A stretch of 64,000 nt of DNA from Propionibacteriaceae bacterium AM104-82 (GCA_027658995.1 JAQDQK010000003.1:1-64000), one strand, 5' to 3'; counted from the first letter of the stretch, positions 8,073-18,448 are shown. Notes: generated by a model from the letters alone, not told the origin. Numbers and translations: made by a program.

Positions 8073-9877
8073 TCACCAGGATCCGCCCCCGCCGCCACCG
8101 AAGCCCCCGCCACCGCTGAAGCCGGAGCTTCCAGAGCTACCGGAGGTGGATGACGAGTAACTCGACGACGAGGAACTGCTCTGCACGCCTCCCATGGAGC
8201 GGGAAACGGCAGCGAAGCTCGACGCGAAGGCCGCGGTGCTGAGGAGGTTGCCTCCCGAGACCCACGAGTCGTCGAAGCGGTAGCGGCCCTGCTCGCCAAG
8301 CGTCGTGAACAGCTTGGTCCAGCGGTCGTCGAGGTCGAACACCACCGCGTGGGGCAGGTACTTGGAGAAGACGTCCACGCCCTCCTCCAGGCGCAGCGTG
8401 TCTGCCTCTGCGGTGGCGAGGTAGAGCTTGAAGCCCTTCGCCTGCTCCAGGTAGGCCTTACCGACCCGGGAGAGCTTCTTCCTGCGGATCGACGAGGCGA
8501 ACAGGATGATGCCGAAGACCAGCACCGGCAGACCGACGAGCCCCCATCGCATCATGGCCCCGAGCAGGATGGTTCCGATGGCCCCGAACACGATGAGGTT
8601 GATGCCAAGGGTGAAGGCACCAACGCCACCCCAGCCGTCTTCGTGGAACCAGCCCCTGTCCTTGACGTTGTCCCTGAGCTTGGTCTCGAACCGCGAGGGG
8701 ATGTCGCCGTACGGGGGAGTGCGCAGTTCCTCGGAGGTCACCGCGTCGTCGCGGTGGAACAGCCTGCCGAGCAGGAAGTCCTCGAAGGGCTCGAGCGAGA
8801 TGGGGTCGGACCTGAGGCGCACCAGCGCGAACTCCTTGCCGACGCCCTGGTTGATCCGCAGGTAGCCGCGGACGGCGAGGTCGAGGACCGTTGCGGTCAG
8901 CGCGGTGCGCCCCGTCTTCCTGGTCAGCAGCAGCCCGAGTTCGGCGGGCGTGGTGTCGCGGGGCGGCGCGAAGGCGACGGTAGTCACCTTGGAGGCGGGC
9001 CGCTGCATCGCGGCGAGGGCCTCCGCGTTCGGCTTCCGCTTGGGAGGCTTCTCCTTCTTCCTGAGCCGGCGGAACTGTGCGACGCCGCCGAGGATCGCGG
9101 CCAGCATCCCGACCCCGAAGATGGTGCCCGTGACCGGGGTGAAGGTGAAGGCCGTGAGCAGGGTCAGCTTTGCCCGGTGGTGCTGTTGGACGCCGCCGAA
9201 GGTGCCTGCGGGGAAGCCGACGACGGTCTGGACGGGGTTGGACGGCGGAAGTTCCGAGAGGTAGAAGCTTGCGGAGGCGCCGTCGGTCCAGCCGTCGCAC
9301 GGACGCTGATTCTGGTAGTCCCCGACGAAGCACGCGACCTTTGTCACGTCGGTCGGCCCCGTGACGGTGATGTCGATGTCGCTGATCGTGGAGGTCCATC
9401 CGGTGCCGAGCGCGTTCCAGTTGAACTCGTCGAGTCCGCTGTCCTTCTGGTCGGAGACGATGAAGCCGGTCACGTCGTAGGTGATGGTGTAGTCCTGGGG
9501 CGTGGTGTAGACGGTGCCCTCGCGGCCGATCTTGAGGGTCTGCACGCCGCCGGAGTCGGTGCTGTCCGCGACGTCCGCCGCGGCCCGCTCGGGGAGCTGA
9601 CCTGCACGTCGGAGTACTCGAAGGTGTACTCCATCGACGGGTCCGCGCCGTCGTCCTGGGCGGTCGCGAGCGCGATGTAGGGGCCGTGGCCGGACCTGGC
9701 GCCGAAGTCGAGCGTGAGGTCGATCCTCACCTCGGCGACGCCCTCGGGTGTCAGGTTGACTGCGACGTCGTAGTTGGTGATCGGCACCCCGGCCTCAGCG
9801 CGGGCGGGCAGGGCGCCCGTGGCCGTCACGATCAGGCCGACGGCAACTGCCACGAGCATTCGCCAGAAGATCCGCAT
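8073..9877 (-). pseudogene. DUF2207 membrane protein, paralogue B, with a one-base frameshift
   Basis: The first part reads from the ATG at 9877 (signal peptide, AGVPITNYDVAVNLTPEGVAEVRIDLTLDFG). At the CCC run 9584-9586 (GGG in coding sense) the frame is lost. Adding one G makes the protein read SPSGAAADVADSTDSGGVQTL and continue in the frame that ends at 8073. The repaired gene is 1806 bp (601 residues), exactly the length of copy A. The downstream part has the DUF2207 string SGLDEFNWNALGTGW, TM segments, KYLPHAVVFDLDDRWTKLF and a C-terminal Gly-rich tail ending in GGGGGSW. As sequenced, only a fragment would be made. It may be a homopolymer sequencing error. TACGCT lies 7 nt before the ATG. 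Confidence 0.82.
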
Positions 9878-9884
9878 GGGCGCC

Positions 9885-9890
9885 AGCGTA
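9885..9890 (-). promoter_or_regulatory. Leaderless -10 box of DUF2207 copy B
   Basis: TACGCT (reverse strand) lies 7 nt before the ATG at 9877. Confidence 0.35.
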
Positions 9891-9903
9891 AGCCCGCACG
9901 GGT

Positions 9904-11721
9904 TTACCAGGAGCCGCCGCCACCGCCGCCGAAGCCGCCGCCGCCGCTGAACCCGGAGAATCCGGAGGAGCTGCCGGTGGAGGCCGTCATGCCCGCGGCG
10001 CGGGCCGCGTCGAAGGAGCTCGACATGGTCGAGGTGAGGTTGTTCATGGCGTTGGCGAACGCGAACCCGTGGTAGAGGTCGGCGCCGACGTACCAGGACG
10101 TGTCGGCGCGGTAGATGCCGTCGGCGCCCAGTTGGGCGAACAGCTTCGACCAGCGGTCGGCGACGCCGAAGACCATCGCGTAGGGCAGGTACTTGGAGAA
10201 GATGTCCTCGCCCTCCTCGAAGCGCAGCGTGTCCTTCTCCGCGGTCCGCAGGTACAGCTCGAAGCCCTTGGCCTGCGCGAGGTTGGCCGACCCGAGCGCG
10301 GTGCGCTTGCGGAACTTGCCCGACATCACGATCAGCCCGATGCCGAAGATCGCGAGCGGGATCGCGATCAGGCTCCACCCGGACATCGACAGCCCGATGG
10401 CAGCGACGCCCGCGATGATGATGCAGGCGCCGCCCAGCGTCATGGGGACCGCCTGCGCCGTGCTCGGGTTGGCCTTGAACCAGCCCTTGTTGACCACGGA
10501 GTTGTAGAGGCCGGTGCGGGCCGTCGACAGGTCGTGCTGGTGGTCGACGCCGCGCAGTTCGCCGGAGCTGACCGCGGGTTGGCCCTGGAACACGTCGGCG
10601 AGCAGCTTCGACTCGAAGGGCAGCAGTTCGTCGCGCTGGCGCGGGTTGGTGGCGTACAGGACGAACTGGTCGCCGCCGTTCGACTCGATCCGCAGGTAGC
10701 CGCGCACCGCGAGGTCGACGAGGGTCGCCGACACGTCGACGTTGTCGGCGGTGGTGTCGAAGAGGGTGCCGATCTCGCCGGGGGTGGAGCCCTTCGGCGG
10801 GTTGAACTGCACGGTGACCGGCGCCTTGCCGGAGGCCTGACCGATGTTGCCCGGTTCGCCCTTGCCCGGCGTCAGGCCGGGGGTGAGCCCGAGGTAGACG
10901 TCGTCGCGGGCGTGCCTGCGACGGATCGCTGCCAGGCCGCCCAGTGCCGCGACGAGGCCCGCGCCTGCGACACCGCCGGTGACGGGGGTCAGCGCGAACG
11001 CGTTGCCGAGCGAGGGCTTCTTACGCTTGTGCTGCTCGACGCCGCCGAACGTGCCTGCCGGGAAGCCCGCGACGATCTGCATGGGCTCCCGCGGCGAGAG
11101 GGCGCCGACCGAGAAGCTGGCCGAGGTGCCGGACTGCGACGCGTCGCACGGTGTGGTGTAGCCGCGCCCGTAGAAGCAGGCCGTCTTCTGCACGTCTGCC
11201 GGGCCGGTGACCTCGACGGTGACGTTGCTGATCCGCGACTCCCACGCCGGGCCGATCGCGTTCCAGCTGAACTCGTCGAGCCCGCTGTCCTTCTGGTCGG
11301 AGACGATGAAGCCGGTCACCTCGTAGGTGAGGGTGTAGTCCTCCGGACCGTTGTTGAAGATGTCCGCGTCGCCGATCCGCAGCGCGATGCCGTCGCTCTC
11401 CGACTCCTTCGACACCGTGGTGTTGGCGCCCGAAGACGAGGTCACGTTGAAGTTGGAGTACTTGAAGACGTACTGCTCCTCGGGGTTGGCGCCGTCGTCC
11501 TGCACGGTCGGCAGGACGACGATCGGCCCGCGGCCGCGCACCACGGAGAAGTCCATGGTGAAGTCCACCTTCATCTCCGCGACACCCTCTGGCGTGAGGT
11601 TGACGGCCACGTCGTAACGCGTGATGGGGGCGTCCGTGTCCGCCTTCGCAGGCATGGCCACGAACCAGACCGAGACGAGGGCGAGTAACAGTGCGGCGAG
11701 TCCAGCTCGAAGCTTCGTCAT
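9904..11721 (-). CDS. DUF2207 membrane protein, paralogue C
   Basis: 605 residues, intact. It has a signal peptide (about 1-27, ending AKAD) and a DUF2207 domain with TDAPITRYDVAVNLTPEGVAEMKVDFTMDFS and SGLDEFSWNAIGPAWESR. A TM helix at about 245-265 is followed by the cytoplasmic STLVDLAVRGYLRIE-like segment, two central helices, KYLPYAMVFGVADRWSKLF, and a tail ending GGGFGGGGGGSW. It is the first of the three tandem copies in reading direction. Copy C resembles copy B in the N-terminal domain (IVSDQKDSGLDEF is shared) and copy A in the central region, suggesting duplication with later divergence. Function unknown; a membrane or envelope role is inferred from topology only. Confidence 0.85.
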   Translation of the reverse strand: MTKLRAGLAALLLALVSVWFVAMPAKADTDAPITRYDVAVNLTPEGVAEMKVDFTMDFSVVRGRGPIVVLPTVQDDGANPEEQYVFKYSNFNVTSSSGANTTVSKESESDGIALRIGDADIFNNGPEDYTLTYEVTGFIVSDQKDSGLDEFSWNAIGPAWESRISNVTVEVTGPADVQKTACFYGRGYTTPCDASQSGTSASFSVGALSPREPMQIVAGFPAGTFGGVEQHKRKKPSLGNAFALTPVTGGVAGAGLVAALGGLAAIRRRHARDDVYLGLTPGLTPGKGEPGNIGQASGKAPVTVQFNPPKGSTPGEIGTLFDTTADNVDVSATLVDLAVRGYLRIESNGGDQFVLYATNPRQRDELLPFESKLLADVFQGQPAVSSGELRGVDHQHDLSTARTGLYNSVVNKGWFKANPSTAQAVPMTLGGACIIIAGVAAIGLSMSGWSLIAIPLAIFGIGLIVMSGKFRKRTALGSANLAQAKGFELYLRTAEKDTLRFEEGEDIFSKYLPYAMVFGVADRWSKLFAQLGADGIYRADTSWYVGADLYHGFAFANAMNNLTSTMSSSFDAARAAGMTASTGSSSGFSGFSGGGGFGGGGGGSW

Positions 11722-11728
11722 GGTTTCC

Positions 11729-11734
11729 AGGGTA
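11729..11734 (-). promoter_or_regulatory. Leaderless -10 box of DUF2207 copy C
   Basis: TACCCT (reverse strand) lies 7 nt before the ATG at 11721. Confidence 0.35.
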
Positions 11735-11810
11735 GCCCGCCAGCGGGCCTCGCCTCAGGCGTCGGGCAGAAGCTCCCGCACGGGCGCGGCGCGAGTTCGG
11801 GCCGGGACGG

Positions 11811-11846
11811 CGAAGACCCCTGAGGACGGATCCCCAGGGGTCTTCG
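11811..11846 (-). terminator. Terminator hairpin after the phosphosugar mutase gene
   Basis: A perfect 12-bp stem (CGAAGACCCCTG / CAGGGGTCTTCG) with a 12-nt loop begins 14 nt after the stop codon of the leftward mutase gene. No U run follows, as is common in high-GC actinomycetes. Confidence 0.55.
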
Positions 11847-11860
11847 AGCGGGTCGGGACG

Positions 11861-13525
11861 TCAGGCGTCGACTCCCAGGGCCGCCGCCATCTCGGAGCGC
11901 AGCCGCTCGAGGCTTGCCGCGTTCGTCTCACGCGCAGACGCAACGTCCTGGGACCGGTCGGCGGGGAGGCGCACCTCCAGGTAGCACTTGAGCTTCGGCT
12001 CGGTGCCGGACGGGCGGGCCACCACGTGCAGGCTCGGGCCGGTCAACTCGATGGCGTCGGTCGGCGGCAGCGCGTCGGAGCCCTCCGACAGGTCGGCCAC
12101 CGTGACGTCCTCGCCGAGCAGTTGCGCAGGTGGGTTGGCGCGGAGCCGGGCCATCGCGTCGGCGATCAGCGACAGGTCGGCCACTCGGACCGACAGTTGC
12201 GAGGTTGACGTCAGGCCGTGGGTGCGGGCGATCTCGTCGAGCCGGTCGGCGATCGTGAGGCCCTTCGCCTTCAATTCGGCGGTGATCCGCAGCACGTTGA
12301 CGGCCGCGGTGATGCCGTCCTTGTCGGGGACCGCGTGCGAGTCGCAGCAGTAGCCGATGGCCTCCTCGTAGCCGAAGGCGAGGTCGGGCACCCGGCCGAT
12401 CCACTTGAAGCCGGTCAGCGTCGTGGTGTGCGAGCGGCCCGCGGCCTCCGCCATCCTGGCGAGCAGCGTCGAGGACACCACCGAGTTCGCGAACGTGCCA
12501 GGCACCCCGCGCCGGATCGCGTCCTCACCGAGCAGCGAGCCCAACTCGTCGCCGGTCAGCATCCGCCACCGGCCGTCGACCACCGCGGCGACCGCGCACC
12601 GGTCGGCGTCCGGGTCGTTGGCGATCACCACGTCGGCGCCCTCCTCCTCGGCGAGCTTCAGGGCGAGGTCGATCGCGCCCTTCTCCTCCGGGTTGGGGAA
12701 CGAAACGGTGGGGAAGTCGGGGTTCGGCTCCGCCTGTTCGGCGACCTCGCGCCCGGCGGGCAGGCCGATGGCCTGGGCGACGTCACGCATCGTGGCGGCG
12801 CCGACGCCGTGCATGGCCGTGTGCACCCAGACGATCTCCTTGGGAGCGTCTGCGGGGTACAGGGAGGCGGCGCGCGCGACGTAGGCGCCGAGCAGGTCGG
12901 CCGTCACGTCGCTGCGGGCCTCACCGCGCGGCAGGTGCGCCCAGTCGCCCGCGGCGACCGTCGCGATCTCGGCGGCGATCTCCGCGTCGGTGGGCGGCAC
13001 GATCTGGGACCCGTCGCCAAGGTAGACCTTGTAGCCATTGTCCTGGGGCGGGTTGTGCGACGCCGTGACGACGATGCCGGCGACGCAGCCGAAGTGCTGG
13101 ATCCCGAACGCCACCACAGGGGTCGGGATCGGCTCGTTGGTCCACAGCACCTCGAAGCCCGCGCCCGCCATCACCTGGGCGGTGTCCTCGGCGAACGCCT
13201 CGGAGTTGTGCCTGGCGTCGTGGCCGACGATCACCTTGCCGCCAGCGTGGCCCTTGGCCTTCAGCCAGGCGGCGAAGCCCGCGGCGGCCTGCGTCACAAC
13301 GACCCGGTTCATCCGGGCGGGGCCGGGGCCGAGCGCGCCGCGCAGCCCAGCGGTGCCGAACTCGAGCGGCCCCGCGAAGGCGGAGGCGAGTTCCGCCTCG
13401 GCCGCGGCGCGTAGCGTCTCGTCGTTGGCCTGGGCCTGGACGATCAGGTGGTCCAGTTCGGTGCGGGTGTCGGGATCAGGGTCGGCGTCGCGCCACGCGG
13501 TCGCCGCGGAGATCAGGTCGCTCAT
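11861..13525 (-). CDS. Phosphomannomutase/phosphoglucomutase family protein
   Basis: 554-residue alpha-D-phosphohexomutase that interconverts hexose 1- and 6-phosphates. Visible family signatures: FGTAGLRGALGPG near residue 55, the active-site serine loop TASHNPPQDNGYKVY (about 145-159), the metal-binding loop NDPDADRCA (about 305-313), GFKWIGRVPDLAFGYEEAIGY for sugar binding, and the phosphate-binding RPSGTEPKLKCYLEV near the C-terminus. Length and motifs match the PgcA/YhxB type. Its ATG overlaps the stop of the purine nucleoside phosphorylase gene by one base (TGATG), so the two are translationally coupled. Coupling suggests routing of (deoxy)ribose 1-phosphate from nucleosides; some members act on pentose phosphates, but this is inference. 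Confidence 0.9.
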   Translation of the reverse strand: MSDLISAATAWRDADPDPDTRTELDHLIVQAQANDETLRAAAEAELASAFAGPLEFGTAGLRGALGPGPARMNRVVVTQAAAGFAAWLKAKGHAGGKVIVGHDARHNSEAFAEDTAQVMAGAGFEVLWTNEPIPTPVVAFGIQHFGCVAGIVVTASHNPPQDNGYKVYLGDGSQIVPPTDAEIAAEIATVAAGDWAHLPRGEARSDVTADLLGAYVARAASLYPADAPKEIVWVHTAMHGVGAATMRDVAQAIGLPAGREVAEQAEPNPDFPTVSFPNPEEKGAIDLALKLAEEEGADVVIANDPDADRCAVAAVVDGRWRMLTGDELGSLLGEDAIRRGVPGTFANSVVSSTLLARMAEAAGRSHTTTLTGFKWIGRVPDLAFGYEEAIGYCCDSHAVPDKDGITAAVNVLRITAELKAKGLTIADRLDEIARTHGLTSTSQLSVRVADLSLIADAMARLRANPPAQLLGEDVTVADLSEGSDALPPTDAIELTGPSLHVVARPSGTEPKLKCYLEVRLPADRSQDVASARETNAASLERLRSEMAAALGVDA

Positions 13526-14325
13526 CACAGCGCCCCCACGATCCCGGAGAGCAGCGAGGCGAGCCTCGGGCCCGCGTCCTTGCCCGCCTGCAGCACCTCG
13601 GCGTGGTCGAGGTTGGACTCGCTCAGGCCCGCAGCGGCGTTGGTGACGAGGGAGAGGCCGAGCACCTCCAGGCCCGCCTCGCGGGCCGCGATGGTCTCGA
13701 GCGTGGTCGACATGCCCACCAGGTCGCCGCCCAGGATGCCAGCCATCCGCACCTCGGCGGGGGTCTCGTACTGCGGGCCGCGGAACTGCACGTAGACGCC
13801 CTCGGGAAGCGAGGCGTCGACGGAGTGCGCCACGTCGCGCAGGCGCTTGGCGTAGGCCTCGGACAGGTCGACGAAGCTCGCGCCGAGCAGCGGGGTGTCG
13901 CCGGTCAGGTTGATGTGGTCGTTCAGGACGACGACGGTGCCCGGCGCCCAGTCGGGGTTCAGCCCGCCGCAGCCGTTGGTCAGCACGATCGTGTCGGCGC
14001 CCCACGCGGCGGCGGTGCGCACGCCGTGCACGACAGGGGCGACCCCGCGGCCCTCGTAGTAGTGGGTGCGACCGGTGAAGATGGCGGCCACCTTGCCGCC
14101 CGCCGTGCGCACCAACTTCAGTGCGCCTCCGTGGCCGCTGACCACCGGCTTGCTGAATCCGGGGGCATCACCCAGTTCGATCTCGCCGATCGGGTCGCCC
14201 AACTGGTCCGCGCCGGAGGCCCAGCCCGAACCGAGCACCAGCGCGACGTCGATGCGGTCAACGTCGAAGTGGGAGCGGAAGAAATCGGCCGCTTCGGCCG
14301 CCAACTGATAAGGGTCCTGGTTCAC
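13525..14325 (-). CDS. punA: Purine-nucleoside phosphorylase
   Basis: Phosphorolyses purine nucleosides to base and (deoxy)ribose 1-phosphate in salvage. It has the trimeric-PNP pattern: ALVLGSGW phosphate loop near the N-terminus, VVSGHGG, FTGRTHYYEG with its catalytic His/Tyr region, LTNGCGGLNPDWAPG, YVQFRGPQYETPAEVRM, and the base-binding LSLVTNAAAGL near the end. I prefer the GTG at 14325 (266 residues): TATGCT lies 7 nt upstream, and the protein then begins just before the conserved part. The ATG at 14337 is an alternative with GGTGG upstream. It is coupled to the mutase gene. Confidence 0.92.
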   Translation of the reverse strand: MNQDPYQLAAEAADFFRSHFDVDRIDVALVLGSGWASGADQLGDPIGEIELGDAPGFSKPVVSGHGGALKLVRTAGGKVAAIFTGRTHYYEGRGVAPVVHGVRTAAAWGADTIVLTNGCGGLNPDWAPGTVVVLNDHINLTGDTPLLGASFVDLSEAYAKRLRDVAHSVDASLPEGVYVQFRGPQYETPAEVRMAGILGGDLVGMSTTLETIAAREAGLEVLGLSLVTNAAAGLSESNLDHAEVLQAGKDAGPRLASLLSGIVGAL

Positions 14326-14332
14326 AGGCCTC

Positions 14333-14338
14333 AGCATA
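14333..14338 (-). promoter_or_regulatory. Leaderless -10 box of the purine nucleoside phosphorylase gene
   Basis: TATGCT on the reverse strand lies 7 nt before the GTG at 14325 and decides this start over the ATG at 14337, which sits inside the hexamer. Confidence 0.4.
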
Positions 14339-14383
14339 CTTGCGGCCACCCGGGCTGGTTGGGGGTGTGGAAGGATGGCACCC

Positions 14384-15787
14384 GTGACCAAGGTAGTGAT
14401 CATCGGTGGCGGGCCTGGCGGCTACGAGGCGGCGCTCGTCGCGACCCAACTGGGCGGCGACGTGACGCTCATCGAACGCGACGGCCTCGGCGGGGCGGCG
14501 GTGCTGACCGACTGCGTCCCGTCCAAGACCCTGATCGCCACCGCAGAGGTGATGGTGCGCATCGAGAACGCCCGCCAACTGGGCCTGCACCTGCCCGGTG
14601 ACGCCGTCACCGACGTGGTGCGCGTCGACCTCGCCGAGGTCAACCAGCGCGTCCTCGACCTCGCCCTGGCCCAGTCGGGCGACATCCGCCAGCGCCTGCT
14701 GCAGGAGGGCGTCGCGATCGTGATCGGACAGGCCCGCCTCGAGGGCGCCAACGCGGTCGTCGCCGACACCGAACACGGCCAGGAACGCTTCGAGGCCGAC
14801 ATCGTGCTTGTCGCCACCGGCACCACGCCCCGCGAACTGCCCGACGCCCCGTGCGATGGCGAGCGGATCCTCAACTGGAAGCAGGTCTACAACCTCACCG
14901 AACTGCCCGAGCGGCTCATCGTGGTCGGCTCCGGCGTCACCGGCGCCGAGTTCGCCTCCGCGTTCGACGGCCTCGGCTGCGACGTGGTGCTCGTCAGCTC
15001 CCGCAAGCAGGTGCTTCCTGGCGAGGACCAGGACGCGGCGGCTGTGCTGCAGAAGGCCTTCGAGCGGCGCGGCATGACGATCATGAGCGAGCGACGCGCC
15101 GTCGCGGCCCGACGCGAGGGCGACGGCGTCGTCGTGACGCTGGCCGACGGCGAGGAGATCACGGGGTCGCACTGCCTGATGGCCGTCGGCGCGATCCCCA
15201 ACTCTGCCGGCCTCGGCCTCGAGGAGGCGGGGGTCGAACTGACGCCGTCGGGCCACATCAAGGTCGACCGCGTCTCGCGCACCTCCAACCGGCACGTCTA
15301 CGCGGCAGGCGACGTCACGGGCGTGTTCGCGCTCGCCTCGGTCGCGGCCATGCAGGGTCGGGTCGCCATGTGGCACTCGCTCGGCGACGCCGTCACCCCA
15401 CTCGACCTGCGGCTCGTCTCGTCCAACGTGTTCACGACCCCCGAGGTGGCAACCGTCGGCATCACGCAGAAGGAGGTCGACGCGGGCCTGGTGCGCGTCT
15501 CGTCCGTGCTGCTTCCGCTGGGGCCCAACGCCCGCTCCAAGATGCAGGGCTTCACGGAGGGCTTCGTGAAGCTGTTCTGCCTGCCGACCACCGGCATCAT
15601 CGTCGGCGGCGTCGTGGTGGCGCCCCGCGCCTCTGAACTGATCCACGCGGTGTCGATCGCCGTGTCGCAGCAGGTCAACGTGGACGACTTCAGCCACGCG
15701 TTCACCGTCTACCCGTCGATGTCGGGCTCGCTCGCCGAGGCGGCGCGCAGGCTGCATAAGCGCGACGCCGCGGTCCTGACGAACTGA
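14384..15787 (+). CDS. lpdA: NAD(P)H-quinone dehydrogenase, LpdA-type flavoprotein
   Basis: 467-residue member of the pyridine nucleotide-disulfide oxidoreductase family. The FAD dinucleotide fold is at the N-terminus (VVIIGGGPGGYEAALVA), a second NAD(P)-binding fold at about 180-210 (LIVVGSGVTGAEFASAF), and the second FAD segment is HVYAAGDVTG. The redox disulfide of lipoamide dehydrogenases is missing: the site reads GGAAVLTDCVPSK, with a single cysteine. This is the arrangement of Mycobacterium tuberculosis LpdA (Rv3303c), which reduces quinones rather than lipoamide. The GTG at 14384 is chosen because GGAAGG ends 9 nt upstream; the ATG at 14375 directly abuts that site. Confidence 0.87.
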   Translation: MTKVVIIGGGPGGYEAALVATQLGGDVTLIERDGLGGAAVLTDCVPSKTLIATAEVMVRIENARQLGLHLPGDAVTDVVRVDLAEVNQRVLDLALAQSGDIRQRLLQEGVAIVIGQARLEGANAVVADTEHGQERFEADIVLVATGTTPRELPDAPCDGERILNWKQVYNLTELPERLIVVGSGVTGAEFASAFDGLGCDVVLVSSRKQVLPGEDQDAAAVLQKAFERRGMTIMSERRAVAARREGDGVVVTLADGEEITGSHCLMAVGAIPNSAGLGLEEAGVELTPSGHIKVDRVSRTSNRHVYAAGDVTGVFALASVAAMQGRVAMWHSLGDAVTPLDLRLVSSNVFTTPEVATVGITQKEVDAGLVRVSSVLLPLGPNARSKMQGFTEGFVKLFCLPTTGIIVGGVVVAPRASELIHAVSIAVSQQVNVDDFSHAFTVYPSMSGSLAEAARRLHKRDAAVLTN

Positions 15788-15799
15788 GCGAACGACCCG

Positions 15800-17479
<1,680 letters not shown>

Positions 17480-17490
17480 TCCTCAGGCGT

Positions 17491-17510
17491 AACCTACGCG
17501 ACCGTAGGTT
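17491..17510. promoter_or_regulatory. Palindromic operator AACCTACG-N4-CGTAGGTT
   Basis: A perfect 8-bp inverted repeat with a 4-bp spacer sits on the core promoter of the acyl-CoA synthetase gene. Size and symmetry suit a TetR-family dimer such as those controlling fatty-acid genes. The repressor gene is not in the immediate neighbourhood. Confidence 0.6.
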
Positions 17511-17518
17511 GTTTCCAA
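17491..17518 (-). promoter_or_regulatory. Promoter of the acyl-CoA synthetase gene
   Basis: Reading leftward, TTGGAA (17518-17513) and TAGGTT (17496-17491) are 16 bp apart. The palindrome at 17491-17510 covers the -10 box and most of the spacer. Confidence 0.5.
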
Positions 17519-17656
17519 CGCTACCTTCTGCGGCATCGATGCTTATCACGCGTCCATCCGAAGATCGCGGCCCTCGATTGTGGGATTCCCACAGCCCCGG
17601 TTCGGGAGCCCGCCCGGTGCTATCGTCCACGGGTTCCAGCATGGAGGGGAGCGAGC

Positions 17657-17902
17657 ATGGCGCCCAACGTTCCGCCGACCCGGGGCTATCCCGGGCCGAT
17701 GCCGCCACACGGCGCGCCTCCGCCACGGCCCGCTCGACGGGACGGCAGGACGCTCCCGCTTGTCCTGATCGCGGTGCTCGGCGCGCTGCTCATCTTCGCG
17801 GTCGTGACGAGGCTGCTGCCCTCAGCGGGCGGTAAGAGCGCCTCCGACGACTCCTCGCCGAGGTTGCCCGACGGGATCGTTTGCGCAGGACCTCGCAGAT
17901 GA
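17657..17902 (+). CDS. Short Pro-rich single-pass membrane protein, possibly truncated
   Basis: 81 residues: a Pro/Gly/Arg-rich cytosolic N-terminus (about 1-31), one transmembrane helix (about 33-55, LPLVLIAVLGALLIFAVVTRLL) and a short outside tail ending ...RLPDGIVCAGPRR. GGAGGGGAG lies 5 nt before the ATG. A proline-rich start plus one helix usually precedes a larger extracytoplasmic domain in actinomycetes. Here the reading frame ends just before a stretch with different base composition, so this may be the remnant of a longer gene. Unknown function. Confidence 0.5.
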   Translation: MAPNVPPTRGYPGPMPPHGAPPPRPARRDGRTLPLVLIAVLGALLIFAVVTRLLPSAGGKSASDDSSPRLPDGIVCAGPRR

Positions 17903-17993
17903 GTTTGGGCGTGCGCGTCTTGGCTCCAACAGTCGACATTGCTGCAAGCGGGAGAGGGAATACCTTGACGATCTTTGATGGAGGTGTATGGCG

Positions 17994-18395
17994 ATGGTTT
18001 ACCCCCGGAGGCTGATCCTGATCGGCTATTGGGATGGGCCGCAGAACGATAGCTCATGGCCGCGTCCGGAGGACTTTGTCGATAACAATTGGGACTCCGA
18101 GGAACGCGACCTGGTTGTCTCATACCTGAAAACTGGGCTCATCGCACGCGCGTATATGGGGTACTCGAGGTGTCGGGTATGCGGGAAAGAGAACGGCGAC
18201 TTGGAGCTGAGCGACGGGGTGTTCGTTTGGCCCGATGGCCTGGCGCACTATGTCGAGATGCATGACGTCAGGCCGCCGACACGATTTGTTCAACATGTCC
18301 TGGACATGATGGACGGTATCGAAGGCGCTGAACGCGACGAGCTATGGTGGCGGCAGTACTCCTCAGCTCCGCAAGAGCCAAGGTCCCCTTGGTGA
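17994..18395 (+). CDS. Hypothetical protein with CxxC, lower GC than neighbours
   Basis: 133 residues from the ATG at 17994, which has GGAGG 9 nt upstream; an ATG at 17988 is only 3 nt from it. Soluble, no signal peptide. Recognisable features are LILIGYWDGP near the start, a charged stretch SEERDLVVSYL, YSRCRVCGKENGDLELSDGVFVWPDGLAHYVEMHDVRPPTRFV in the middle and WWRQY near the end. The two cysteines (CRVC) and the WPDGLAHYV motif look like a widespread family of uncharacterised bacterial proteins, which I cannot name. The gene is visibly less GC-rich than the flanks, suggesting recent acquisition; an immunity-type role would be speculation. Confidence 0.65.
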   Translation: MVYPRRLILIGYWDGPQNDSSWPRPEDFVDNNWDSEERDLVVSYLKTGLIARAYMGYSRCRVCGKENGDLELSDGVFVWPDGLAHYVEMHDVRPPTRFVQHVLDMMDGIEGAERDELWWRQYSSAPQEPRSPW

Positions 18396-18448
18396 TCGCG
18401 CCCGAGCGACTCGCGGAGCTGACCCGGGAGCTCTACGCCGCCGTCTGA
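18392..18448 (+). other. Possible C-terminal gene remnant
   Basis: After the hypothetical gene, 19 codons read VIAPERLAELTRELYAAV then stop, with normal high GC and a helical character typical of the end of a larger protein. No start of its own is convincing. With the short protein at 17657 it may flank an insertion. Weak evidence. Confidence 0.2.
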
